From positions 1-14,240 of the forward strand of contig DJDD01000140.1 in the NCBI GenBank assembly GCA_002430925.1: 14,240 bases of DNA. Direction: 5' to 3'. The translations under genes and the position numbers were made by a program. Below the pieces are notes generated by a model that saw nothing but the letters and a program-made list of their open reading frames with translations, ran no database searches and had not been told where the DNA came from. Source of the DNA: Flavobacteriales bacterium UBA5933. GTDB taxonomy: Bacteria > Bacteroidota > Bacteroidia > Flavobacteriales > Weeksellaceae. This document shows, piece after piece, positions 6,548 through 13,388 of this stretch (position 1 is its first letter; each line of letters starts with the position of its first letter).

Positions 6548-7780
6548 CTAAATAAACATTAAAGCTGCAACAGTATTATTAGTTGTTTCATCAACTAAAA
6601 TTGCATTTCCAGTTGCTGTGTTTTCTTCAAATGAATCAAAAAACAAAGGTTGATTTGTCTTTAAAGTAATTTGAGCAATATCATTCAGTTTAATTTCATC
6701 AGAAGAAATAAATTCCCAATTATTAATATCCCATTGCTGATCTATTGTTTTTATTTTTGTTCTAACGGAATGAAATCTATGTTGTAATAAATATGTTTTA
6801 CCTTGTTGTAATGCATTCGTATCTAACCAACAAACCCAAGCTTTTAAATCATTGCTATTTATTGATTCTTCATTTACTTTAACAATTGTATCTCCTCTAC
6901 TTATATCTATATCATTTTCAAAATGTAAAACAATATTTTCACCAGCTACTACTTGTTCAACTTCTTCTAAATTTCTTTCTATTTTTGAAATTTTAGAAGT
7001 AATATTTGATGGCAAAACTTTAACCTCCTCACCTACATTGTAAACTCCACTCAATACCTGACCTGCATATCCTCTATAATCATGGTTTTCTTCATCTTTA
7101 GGTCTTATAACCCATTGAACTTGAAAACGAGCAGTTAAACCAGTATTATTATCAATTGTAATATTTTCTAAAACATTTAACAATGTTTCCCCTTTGTACC
7201 AAGCTGTTTTTGAAGACTTATCTACAATATTATCTCCTACCAAAGCACTTGCTGGAATAAAAATAACTTCGTCATAATTTAATTGACTTTGTAATGATTC
7301 AAATTCTTTTTTGATAGCAAGAAATGTATCTTCAGAGTAACCTACTAAATCAATTTTATTGACAACAACAATAGCTTTTTTTATTCCCATTAAAGAACCA
7401 ATACTTGCATGACGCTTTGTTTGAGTAGTAACTCCTTTTCTTGCATCTACTAAAATAATTATCAATTCAGAATTAGATGCACCAGTAATCATATTTCTAG
7501 TATATTGTTCGTGTCCTGGAGCATCAGCTATTATAAATTTTCTTTTTGCTGTAGAAAAATATTTATATGCGACATCTATTGTTATTCCTTGCTCTCTTTC
7601 TGCACGTAAACCATCTGTAATTAATGATAAATCAATCTCATCATCTGAATTTGATTTTCTTTTTTCTAAAACACCTAATTGATCGGTATGTATACTATTC
7701 GAATCATATAACAAACGACCGATTAAAGTACTTTTACCATCATCAACATTTCCTGCAGTTATGAATTTTAGTGTGTTCAT
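6548..7780 (-). CDS. cysN: Sulfate adenylyltransferase subunit 1 (GTPase)
   Basis: CysN is the regulatory GTPase subunit of ATP sulfurylase. With CysD it couples GTP hydrolysis to making adenosine 5'-phosphosulfate (APS) from sulfate and ATP in the cytoplasm. The GTPase motifs are complete: P-loop GNVDDGKST (10-18), switch I GITIDV (65-70), DAPGH (86-90) and NKID (141-144). Beta-barrel domains of the elongation-factor kind follow to the C terminus. At 410 residues it is a stand-alone CysN, without the C-terminal APS-kinase domain of CysNC fusions and somewhat shorter than the enterobacterial protein. The start is supported by the family-typical opening MNTLKFITAGNVDDGKS. It lies 60 bases after cysD, and the gap contains a perfect 17-bp dyad (7794-7810) that ends 13 bases before the ATG and may affect regulation or translation. 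Confidence 0.95.
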   Translation of the reverse strand: MNTLKFITAGNVDDGKSTLIGRLLYDSNSIHTDQLGVLEKRKSNSDDEIDLSLITDGLRAEREQGITIDVAYKYFSTAKRKFIIADAPGHEQYTRNMITGASNSELIIILVDARKGVTTQTKRHASIGSLMGIKKAIVVVNKIDLVGYSEDTFLAIKKEFESLQSQLNYDEVIFIPASALVGDNIVDKSSKTAWYKGETLLNVLENITIDNNTGLTARFQVQWVIRPKDEENHDYRGYAGQVLSGVYNVGEEVKVLPSNITSKISKIERNLEEVEQVVAGENIVLHFENDIDISRGDTIVKVNEESINSNDLKAWVCWLDTNALQQGKTYLLQHRFHSVRTKIKTIDQQWDINNWEFISSDEIKLNDIAQITLKTNQPLFFDSFEENTATGNAILVDETTNNTVAALMFI

Positions 7781-7793
7781 TTTTATTTTATTT

Positions 7794-7810
7794 TCTATAA
7801 AATTTATAGA
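7794..7810. promoter_or_regulatory. 17-bp perfect dyad in the cysD-cysN gap
   Basis: TCTATAAAATTTATAGA is a perfect inverted repeat around a central A. It has the same TCTAT-N7-ATAGA form as the dyad at 8835-8851 in the cysD leader. In RNA it could form a hairpin just upstream of the cysN start; in DNA it could bind a dimeric regulator. Which of these applies, if either, is unknown. Confidence 0.35.
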
Positions 7811-7840
7811 TTAATTTCTATTGAATAATTTGATATAAGA

Positions 7841-8746
7841 TTAAAAATAACCTTGTTTTTTACGATCTTCCATTGCAGATTCTGACAATTGATCATCTAA
7901 ACGAGTTTGTCCTCTCTCACTTATTCTTGTGTGAATAATATCTTCTATAATATCATCAATTGATTCTGAATTCGAAGGAACAGCTGCTGTACAAGTCATA
8001 TCACCTACAGTTCTGTAACGTACTTTTTCAACAACAACTTGATCGTTTTCATTTGGTTGAATAAAATCTGACGTAGCAATTAACTTATCATTATATACAA
8101 TACATTCTCTTTCGTGAGCAAAATATAAGTTAGGTAATTCTATATCGTTATATTTTATATAATTCCATACATCTAATTCTGTCCAGTTACTAATTGGAAA
8201 AACACGAACATTATGTCCTTTTTCAATTCTCCCATTTAATATATTCCATAATTCTGGTCGTTGTAATTTAGGATCCCATTGTCCAAAATCATCTCTTACA
8301 GAAAAAATTCTTTCTTTTGCTCTAGCTTTCTCCTCATCTCTTCTTGCCCCACCAATACAAGCATCAAATTCATTTTCTTCAATAACATCTAACAAAGCAT
8401 AAGTTTGTAATGCGTTACGAGAAGGAAAACGTCCAGCTGTTTCTTTTAAATTATATTTTTTTATAGCCTCTTCTACAGAGGCAACAATTAGCTTTTCTCC
8501 TAATTTATCTACTAAATAATCTCTAAATTTTATAGCTTCAGGAAAATTATGTCCTGTATCAACATGAACTAGAGGAAAAGGAAATTTACCTGGTCGAAAT
8601 GCTTTCAATGCTAAATGAATTAAAACTATAGAATCCTTACCTCCAGAAAATAATAATGCTGGTCTTTCGAATTGTGCAGCTGTTTCTCTTAAGATGTAAA
8701 TTGCTTCGTCTTCTAATTGACTTAAATAATTTTTTTTGTTTGACAT
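7841..8746 (-). CDS. cysD: Sulfate adenylyltransferase subunit 2
   Basis: CysD is the catalytic subunit of ATP sulfurylase, a PP-loop (N-type ATP pyrophosphatase) enzyme that transfers AMP from ATP to sulfate to give APS. The PP-loop SGGKDS is at 34-39, followed by HVDTGHNFPE (61-70). The family-typical C terminus is intact (MTCTAAVPS, ISERGQTRLDDQ, and a final KKQGYF). Its 301 residues match the usual length, and the opening MSNKKNYLSQLEDEAIYILRE supports the start. It heads the operon cysD-cysN-tauE. A TACATTTG promoter box at 8861-8868 predicts a leader of about 110 nt, long compared with other genes here, that contains clustered CTAT/ATAG repeats. APS kinase, APS/PAPS reductase and sulfite reductase genes are not in the window, so the fate of APS (cysteine synthesis or sulfation) must be settled elsewhere. 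Confidence 0.95.
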   Translation of the reverse strand: MSNKKNYLSQLEDEAIYILRETAAQFERPALLFSGGKDSIVLIHLALKAFRPGKFPFPLVHVDTGHNFPEAIKFRDYLVDKLGEKLIVASVEEAIKKYNLKETAGRFPSRNALQTYALLDVIEENEFDACIGGARRDEEKARAKERIFSVRDDFGQWDPKLQRPELWNILNGRIEKGHNVRVFPISNWTELDVWNYIKYNDIELPNLYFAHERECIVYNDKLIATSDFIQPNENDQVVVEKVRYRTVGDMTCTAAVPSNSESIDDIIEDIIHTRISERGQTRLDDQLSESAMEDRKKQGYF

Positions 8747-8834
8747 TTTAATAAATATGATTCAAAAAACTTTTTTTCTTTTACTAACAATAATTCTATA
8801 TCGTTTTGCTAATCAATTTAACAATAACTATTAA

Positions 8835-8851
8835 TCTATAGAACCGATAGA
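8835..8851. promoter_or_regulatory. Dyad in the cysD leader, candidate operator
   Basis: TCTATAGAACCGATAGA has 5-bp perfect outer arms (TCTAT/ATAGA) and a further G-C match inside. It lies just downstream of the -7 box at 8861-8868, spanning or following the predicted start of transcription, a common place for a repressor site. The overlapping CTATTAATCTATAG (8828-8841) has CTAT/ATAG ends too. The regulator is unknown; an Rrf2-type sulfur regulator is one possibility. Confidence 0.38.
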
Positions 8852-8860
8852 ATTTATGTT

Positions 8861-8868
8861 CAAATGTA
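8861..8868 (-). promoter_or_regulatory. cysD: -7 promoter box of the cysD operon
   Basis: The minus strand reads TACATTTG, an exact TAnnTTTG match, identical to the box at 3756-3763. Transcription would begin near 8855, giving a leader of about 110 nt. A -33 TTG at the usual spacing is not obvious, which might reflect dependence on an activator or a different sigma factor. Confidence 0.55.
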
Positions 8869-8941
8869 TAAATAAAAATTAACTTAGAATCTTAAAAAAG
8901 GGTAGAATAATAAAAAAAATGAAATATTTGAATGACTTTCT

Positions 8942-8949
8942 TACCTTTG
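8942..8949 (+). promoter_or_regulatory. -7 promoter box of rlmD, nearly abutting the ATG
   Basis: TACCTTTG matches TAnnTTTG and is followed by CAAA and then the ATG at 8954. With the normal distance from -7 box to start site, transcription would begin within a few bases of the ATG, so the message is probably leaderless or nearly so. A TTTG at 8927-8930 is only 11 bases upstream, too close for a standard -33 element. Confidence 0.62.
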
Positions 8950-8953
8950 CAAA

Positions 8954-10372
8954 ATGTCAAGAAAAGTAAAGCAAAAAATCATATTAAATAATATAGAAGT
9001 TTTACGAGCTGGTGCGAAAGGCGTATCAGTAGGTAAAACAGAAGAAGGAAAAACAGTCTTAATTAAAGGAGCTATCCCTGGAGATGTTGTCGACGTACAT
9101 GTCTTAAAGAAAAAAAGTAGTTATTTAGAAGGACAAGCAATAAAAATACATACAAAATCTCCTTACCGTGTAGAAGCAGAATGTGAACATTTTGGTGTTT
9201 GTGGTGGATGCAAATGGCAAGACATGAGCTATGATGCACAACTTAAATTCAAGCACGAAGAAGTAGTTAATAACTTAGTTCGTATAGGTGGATTTAAAGA
9301 TTTAGCAAAAGAAATTATCCCTATTTTGGGATCAAAAGAGCAATATTTTTATCGTAATAAATTAGAGTTTACATTTTCTAATGCACGTTGGTTAACTTTA
9401 GATGAAATTAACTCTGGAAAAGATTTTGATGATAGAGATGTTGTTGGTTTCCATATTCCTGGTGCCTGGTCTAAAGTATTAGATGTACGTAAATGTCATT
9501 TACAACGTGACCCTTCAAATGCTATTCGTAATGAGGCGAAACGTTATGCTTTAGAACATAATTTAGATTTCTTTGATCTTAAAAACCAAGAAGGATTATT
9601 GAGAACATTAATGATTCGTACTTCTCAAAATGGTCAAGTTATGGTTTTAGTTCAGTTTTTTAGAGAAGAAAAAGAAAATCGTATTGCATTTCTACAAAAT
9701 TTAAAAGATAAATTTCCTGAAATTACATCTTTATTATACGCTATCAATCCAAAACAAAATGATTCAGTTTACGATTTAGATATCAATGTTTTTTCTGGTG
9801 ATGATCATATCATGGAAAAAATGGAAGATTTGAATTTTAAAATTGGACCAAAATCATTTTATCAAACAAATCCAGAACAAGCTTACGAATTATATAAATT
9901 AACTCGTGATTTCGCAGGATTAACAGGAAATGAATTAGTATATGATTTATATACAGGAACTGGTACAATTGCACAATTTGTTTCTAAAAAAGCAAAAAAA
10001 GTAGTTGGTGTAGAATCTGTACAAGAAGCAATCGACGCAGCAAAAGCAGCAGCAAAATTTAATAATATAGACAACTGCGATTTCTATTGTGGAGATATGA
10101 AAGATGTTCTTAATCAAGATTTCATCAACGAACATGGAATTCCTGATGTTTTAATTACTGATCCTCCACGTGATGGTATGCATAAAAAAGTAGTTGAGAA
10201 TATTCTATTCATGAATCCTAAACGTATTGTTTATGTTTCTTGTAACTCTGCAACACAAGCTCGTGATTTAGAATTAATGAAAGACAATTATAAAATTGTT
10301 AAAGTTCAGCCAGTTGATATGTTTCCACAAACACATCATGTAGAAAATATTGTACTTTTAGAGCGAATTTAA
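8954..10372 (+). CDS. rlmD: 23S rRNA (uracil-5-)-methyltransferase, RlmD/RumA type
   Basis: This 472-residue SAM-dependent enzyme methylates carbon 5 of a uridine in 23S rRNA (U1939 in E. coli RlmD; some family members act on other sites). An N-terminal TRAM domain (about 1-65) binds RNA. An iron-sulfur site is indicated by Cys77, Cys83 and Cys86 (CEHFGVCGGC) with Cys181 as likely fourth ligand. The catalytic domain has SFYQTNPEQA (301-310), the SAM motif DLYTGTGTI (331-339), DPPRDG (403-408), the nucleophile Cys430 in YVSCN, and the general base Glu464 in HHVEN. All key residues are intact. The start fits the family opening and lies 4 bases after the promoter box. It is the first gene of a three-gene operon with two envelope proteins of unknown function, 16 bases before the next gene. 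Whether the target is U1939, U747 or both is not certain from sequence. Confidence 0.93.
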   Translation: MSRKVKQKIILNNIEVLRAGAKGVSVGKTEEGKTVLIKGAIPGDVVDVHVLKKKSSYLEGQAIKIHTKSPYRVEAECEHFGVCGGCKWQDMSYDAQLKFKHEEVVNNLVRIGGFKDLAKEIIPILGSKEQYFYRNKLEFTFSNARWLTLDEINSGKDFDDRDVVGFHIPGAWSKVLDVRKCHLQRDPSNAIRNEAKRYALEHNLDFFDLKNQEGLLRTLMIRTSQNGQVMVLVQFFREEKENRIAFLQNLKDKFPEITSLLYAINPKQNDSVYDLDINVFSGDDHIMEKMEDLNFKIGPKSFYQTNPEQAYELYKLTRDFAGLTGNELVYDLYTGTGTIAQFVSKKAKKVVGVESVQEAIDAAKAAAKFNNIDNCDFYCGDMKDVLNQDFINEHGIPDVLITDPPRDGMHKKVVENILFMNPKRIVYVSCNSATQARDLELMKDNYKIVKVQPVDMFPQTHHVENIVLLERI

Positions 10373-10388
10373 ATTCCAACTGAATAAA

Positions 10389-10964
10389 ATGAAAAAATTA
10401 CAATCCATATTATCATTCTTAATCATTGCAATTATTGGTTCATTCATACTATATAGTTGCGAAGATGACGATATTTGTACAGATGAAGGTCAAGTACCTC
10501 GATTAGTAGCTGATATGTACTATTCTGGAACAGATATAAAACTAGAAGATTCTATTTATTACTGGGCTTACATACTCAATGGAACAGATACAGTACAAAT
10601 TGATAATGGATTTGTTAGTGAAAAGTCTAGTTTTGGTATGGGAGTTACGAAAAATGACACTAAAAAAGTCTTCTATACTGTTGCTCAAGGACCAGATGTA
10701 ATTAATAAAGATGAAAATGATGTAACTATAGATACAACATTTGCAAAACGTGATCGATTAATTTTAGAATATGAAAGTCTTGGAAACGCTTATACTTCTA
10801 AAGCATGTGGATTTGGACTAACATTTCATGGCGTAAAAGTCTCTTTAGTTTCTGGAAAAACTAACGGGGAAGGAAATTGGATAAAAAGTATAGAAACTGT
10901 AAATACCGAAATAAAAGATGGTTCGACACCTATTATTAAGCTTTTCACTAATGCTCGCAATTAA
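10389..10964 (+). CDS. DUF6452 family lipoprotein
   Basis: This 191-residue lipoprotein has a signal peptide of 23 residues and a lipobox ending LYSC (Cys24), followed by the acidic stretch EDDD, which resembles an outer-membrane or surface sorting signal in Bacteroidota. The opening CEDDDIC with Cys30, the motif PRLV soon after, and a late SKACGFGLTF (137-146) with Cys140 are what I associate with the DUF6452 family; Cys30 and Cys140 could pair. The function is unknown. It begins 16 bases after rlmD and overlaps the start of the DUF6048 gene by 47 bp, so the two envelope proteins are likely made together and may act together. The family assignment is from memory of the pattern and neighbourhood. 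Confidence 0.8.
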   Translation: MKKLQSILSFLIIAIIGSFILYSCEDDDICTDEGQVPRLVADMYYSGTDIKLEDSIYYWAYILNGTDTVQIDNGFVSEKSSFGMGVTKNDTKKVFYTVAQGPDVINKDENDVTIDTTFAKRDRLILEYESLGNAYTSKACGFGLTFHGVKVSLVSGKTNGEGNWIKSIETVNTEIKDGSTPIIKLFTNARN

Positions 10965-11613
10965 TTTTGCAAATGCACAAGAAAAATTAGAAAAAACAGA
11001 TTCAAGTAAAATTACAGTTACTGATTCTATTCCTAAAAAAAAATATCATGATATTTTTATAGGAGTAGACTTATTTAATCCCATTATTGGTACATTTAAA
11101 GACAAAAAAGGTTTCAACACTTTTCTATCTTATCAAATAAACAATAAATGGCATTTAATTGCTGAAGCTGGCTATGAAAAAAACATTTTTAATGAAATAA
11201 ATTGGAATGTTGATGTAGATGGCTTTACAGGTAAAATTGGAGCAAACTGGTTTATTACTCAAGATGTAGAAAATCATTCAAATGGTATATATATTGGTGG
11301 TCGTATAGCATACACAAAATACAATCAAACTGTCAATAGTTATCCCATAAGAGATTTACAATCTAACGAATTAACTGGAGAAACTGGCTCAAGACCAAAA
11401 ATTAGTTTAGATGCTTTCTGGTTAGAAGTTGTTTTAGGTGCTAGAGTAGAAATTTTCAAAGGTTTTTATGGAGAAATGTCTCTACATCCTGCAGCCTATT
11501 TAGGGGGTAAAAAAGATGATAATATTGATCCTCTTGTAATTCCTGGTTATGGGAAAACAAACGGACCATTTAATTTACCTGTTTTTTGGGGAATATCTTA
11601 CAAAATAAAATAA
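10918..11613 (+). CDS. DUF6048 family secreted protein, probable outer-membrane barrel
   Basis: This 231-residue exported protein follows and overlaps the DUF6452 lipoprotein gene by 47 bp in another frame. The ATG at 10918 is preferred because it gives a complete signal peptide (MVRHLLLSFSLMLAINFANA, 1-20), whereas the next Met (residue 12) would leave too short a hydrophobic core. The mature protein has alternating, aromatic-rich segments (HDIFIGVDLFNPI, HLIAEAGYEKN, GIYIGGRIAYTKY, FYGEMSLHPAAY, FWGISYKIK) typical of a small beta-barrel of about eight strands. It ends without the C-terminal Phe often seen in barrels. Position and pattern fit DUF6048, known to me as a partner of DUF6452 next to rlmD. 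The molecular role is unknown. The overlap suggests translational coupling. The terminator at 11618-11650 ends the operon. Confidence 0.82.
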   Translation: MVRHLLLSFSLMLAINFANAQEKLEKTDSSKITVTDSIPKKKYHDIFIGVDLFNPIIGTFKDKKGFNTFLSYQINNKWHLIAEAGYEKNIFNEINWNVDVDGFTGKIGANWFITQDVENHSNGIYIGGRIAYTKYNQTVNSYPIRDLQSNELTGETGSRPKISLDAFWLEVVLGARVEIFKGFYGEMSLHPAAYLGGKKDDNIDPLVIPGYGKTNGPFNLPVFWGISYKIK

Positions 11614-11617
11614 TTAA

Positions 11618-11650
11618 AAAAGGCTATTTTCATTACTGAAATAGCCTTTT
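11618..11650. terminator. Bidirectional terminator between convergent operons
   Basis: AAAAGGCTATTT (11618-11629) pairs perfectly with AAATAGCCTTTT (11639-11650) across a 9-nt loop, giving a U-run on either strand. It sits between the stop codons of the DUF6048 gene (+) and the UPF0173 hydrolase gene (-), so it can serve both. Confidence 0.87.
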
Positions 11651-11672
11651 ATTTATAAATTTTTATTACTGA

Positions 11673-12353
11673 TTAAACAGTTAAATCTTCTCCAATTTCT
11701 AATAATACTAACTGTATATTACGATTAAAGAAAATAGATTTTGCTTCTGCTTTATCAATTTTAATAGGAGGAAAAGTATCAAAATGATAACCTAATACTT
11801 TTGTAGCTTGAACAAATTCTGCTGCAATTGAAGCACTTTTTGCTCCCATTGTAAAATTATCACCAATTGGTAAAATTGCTAAATCTAATTGTCCTATTGT
11901 ATCAGGAATCAATTTCATTTCATAAGTTAACGCTGTGTCTCCTGCAATATAAACTCTTTTTCCTTCACTTTCTATAATATAACCATTAGGATCCCCTCCA
12001 TAAGTTCCATCTGCAAATGAACTTGAATGAAATGCAATTGTAGATTGTATAGAACCAAAATCAAATGTGAATTTACCTCCAGTATTCATACCATGAGCCT
12101 CAAAACCTTTAGCTCCATAATAACTTGCTATTTCAGCATTTGATATAATCTTTGCTCCTGTTCTTTTAGCTAAAGCTTCTACATCATATACGTGATCTTG
12201 ATGAGCATGTGTTATAACGATGTAATCAGCTTTTAAAGATTCAAAATCAATATGACTTGCTAATTCATTTGGAGTAATAAAAGGATCAACAATGATCTGT
12301 TTTCCATTTGCTTCTATTGATAAAGAAGCATGTCCTAAATATTGTATTCTCAT
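11673..12353 (-). CDS. UPF0173 metal-dependent hydrolase (metallo-beta-lactamase fold)
   Basis: This 226-residue cytoplasmic protein has the metallo-beta-lactamase fold and belongs to the UPF0173 (YtkL-like) group. The metal-binding motif THAHQDH gives His49, His51, Asp53 and His54. Further likely ligands are His109 (AFHSSS), Asp139 (AGDT) and His190 (GYHFDTFPP). The start MRIQYLGHASLSIE is typical of the family, and the length is normal. No signal peptide or membrane helix is seen. The natural substrate is not known for the family. It lies 19 bases after menA on the same strand and is surely co-transcribed, which hints at a housekeeping or repair role near menaquinone synthesis, but that is inference. 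The gene ends at the shared terminator. Confidence 0.92.
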   Translation of the reverse strand: MRIQYLGHASLSIEANGKQIIVDPFITPNELASHIDFESLKADYIVITHAHQDHVYDVEALAKRTGAKIISNAEIASYYGAKGFEAHGMNTGGKFTFDFGSIQSTIAFHSSSFADGTYGGDPNGYIIESEGKRVYIAGDTALTYEMKLIPDTIGQLDLAILPIGDNFTMGAKSASIAAEFVQATKVLGYHFDTFPPIKIDKAEAKSIFFNRNIQLVLLEIGEDLTV

Positions 12354-12372
12354 TTTTTATAATTTTTTTTAA

Positions 12373-13299
12373 CTAACGAATTAAAGCATCAATAAAATCA
12401 AAACCAATTAAACTATATCCTAATAATACAGCAAAAAATAATGCTAACATTGATACTTGTTTTAAAAATGGATCAAAATCCTTTGGATCTTTTACAGCAA
12501 AAATCTGACGACGAATAGCATTTGCAAAAAAGATTAAAATTAAAAATACAAAACCAGATAACTTTCCTGATTTTAATGGTGACATTGTAACATACAATGC
12601 ACTAAAAACAAATGGTAAAGTCATCAAAGTCATTTGATAATATTTACTTTTTTGGGTTCCTAACTTAGATGCTATTGTAATTTTATTATTTTTTATATCA
12701 TTCTTAATATCTCTCATATTATTTAAATTAAGAACTGCTACACTCCAACATCCCATAGATGCAGCTGGTAATAAAACTTTCCATTCAAAAACTTTTGAAT
12801 ATAAAAATTCTCCTCCTGCTACAGCTAAAATACCAAAGAATAAAAAAACAAAAATATCTCCTAAACCTATATATCCATATGGCTTTTTACCCATAGTATA
12901 AGCCATTGCTGCAAATATAGATGCAATTCCTAGACCTAAGAAAATATAAATATATTTCATATCATAAGGATAAAAAGCAACATATAGTAAGGCTGCAATA
13001 CAAGCTAAAGAAATAATAACCATAATTGTTATAGCGGTTTTCATTTGATTTTGTGTTATCAAACCAGACGCTACAGTTCTTTTCTCTCCTATTCTATTTG
13101 CATCAGTTCCCTTTACTGCATCTCCATAATCATTCGCAAAATTAGATAATACCTGAAAAGCTAATGTTGTTAATAGAGATAAAAGAAATATATCATTTCG
13201 AAAAACGCCTTCAGATTTAGCAATAAATCCTGCCAATAATAATCCACTCAAAGAAAGAGGTAATGTGCGAAGCCTTGCGGCTAAAATCCATTTTTTCAT
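12373..13299 (-). CDS. menA: 1,4-dihydroxy-2-naphthoate polyprenyltransferase
   Basis: MenA is a UbiA-superfamily integral membrane enzyme. It attaches a polyprenyl chain to 1,4-dihydroxy-2-naphthoate with loss of CO2, giving demethylmenaquinone, the late step of menaquinone synthesis. Its 308 residues contain both aspartate-rich Mg-prenyl-diphosphate motifs: NDYGDAVKGTD (56-66) and NNMRDIKND (193-201), with the following KKP/YG loop (about 138-142) and about eight or nine hydrophobic helices. The opening MKKWILAARLRTLPLSLSG is characteristic of MenA and sets the start. It is the first gene of a two-gene operon with the UPF0173 hydrolase. A TATATTTG box 6 bases upstream suggests a leaderless or very short-leader message. 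Other men genes are outside the window. Confidence 0.95.
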   Translation of the reverse strand: MKKWILAARLRTLPLSLSGLLLAGFIAKSEGVFRNDIFLLSLLTTLAFQVLSNFANDYGDAVKGTDANRIGEKRTVASGLITQNQMKTAITIMVIISLACIAALLYVAFYPYDMKYIYIFLGLGIASIFAAMAYTMGKKPYGYIGLGDIFVFLFFGILAVAGGEFLYSKVFEWKVLLPAASMGCWSVAVLNLNNMRDIKNDIKNNKITIASKLGTQKSKYYQMTLMTLPFVFSALYVTMSPLKSGKLSGFVFLILIFFANAIRRQIFAVKDPKDFDPFLKQVSMLALFFAVLLGYSLIGFDFIDALIR

Positions 13300-13305
13300 A
13301 GTCTA

Positions 13306-13313
13306 CAAATATA
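13306..13313 (-). promoter_or_regulatory. menA: -7 promoter box of menA, almost touching the ATG
   Basis: The minus strand reads TATATTTG, an exact TAnnTTTG match, ending only 6 bases before the menA ATG (13297-13299). The start of transcription should fall within a few bases of the ATG. No clear -33 TTG is seen at the expected spacing. Confidence 0.6.
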
Positions 13314-13350
13314 ATGAAGATTTCTTTTTCTATATCATCGAAATTTAAAG

Positions 13351-13358
13351 TAATATTG
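13351..13358 (+). promoter_or_regulatory. Weak candidate -7 box for the GH25 gene
   Basis: TAATATTG matches TAnnTTTG at five of six fixed positions and would start transcription near 13364, about 25 bases before the ATG at 13389. It is the best + strand candidate in the 89-bp gap to the divergent menA, but in such AT-rich DNA a one-mismatch octamer is weak evidence. Confidence 0.22.
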
Positions 13359-13388
13359 TAAAATAAAATCTATAATACAACTACCGAA

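Noticed and set aside
6852..7043. Plus-strand open frame of 63 codons inside cysN
   Set aside because: It is antisense to the conserved beta-barrel region of cysN and rich in Ser/Thr/Ile as expected of a reverse frame; nothing supports expression.
8747..8860. SAM-type or other known riboswitch in the cysD leader
   Set aside because: I could not find the conserved core of any riboswitch class I know; the leader is mostly A/T with short repeated arms.
9883..10135. Two minus-strand open frames of 62-63 codons inside rlmD
   Set aside because: Both are antisense to the catalytic domain (SAM motif region), overlap each other and show no recognisable protein pattern.
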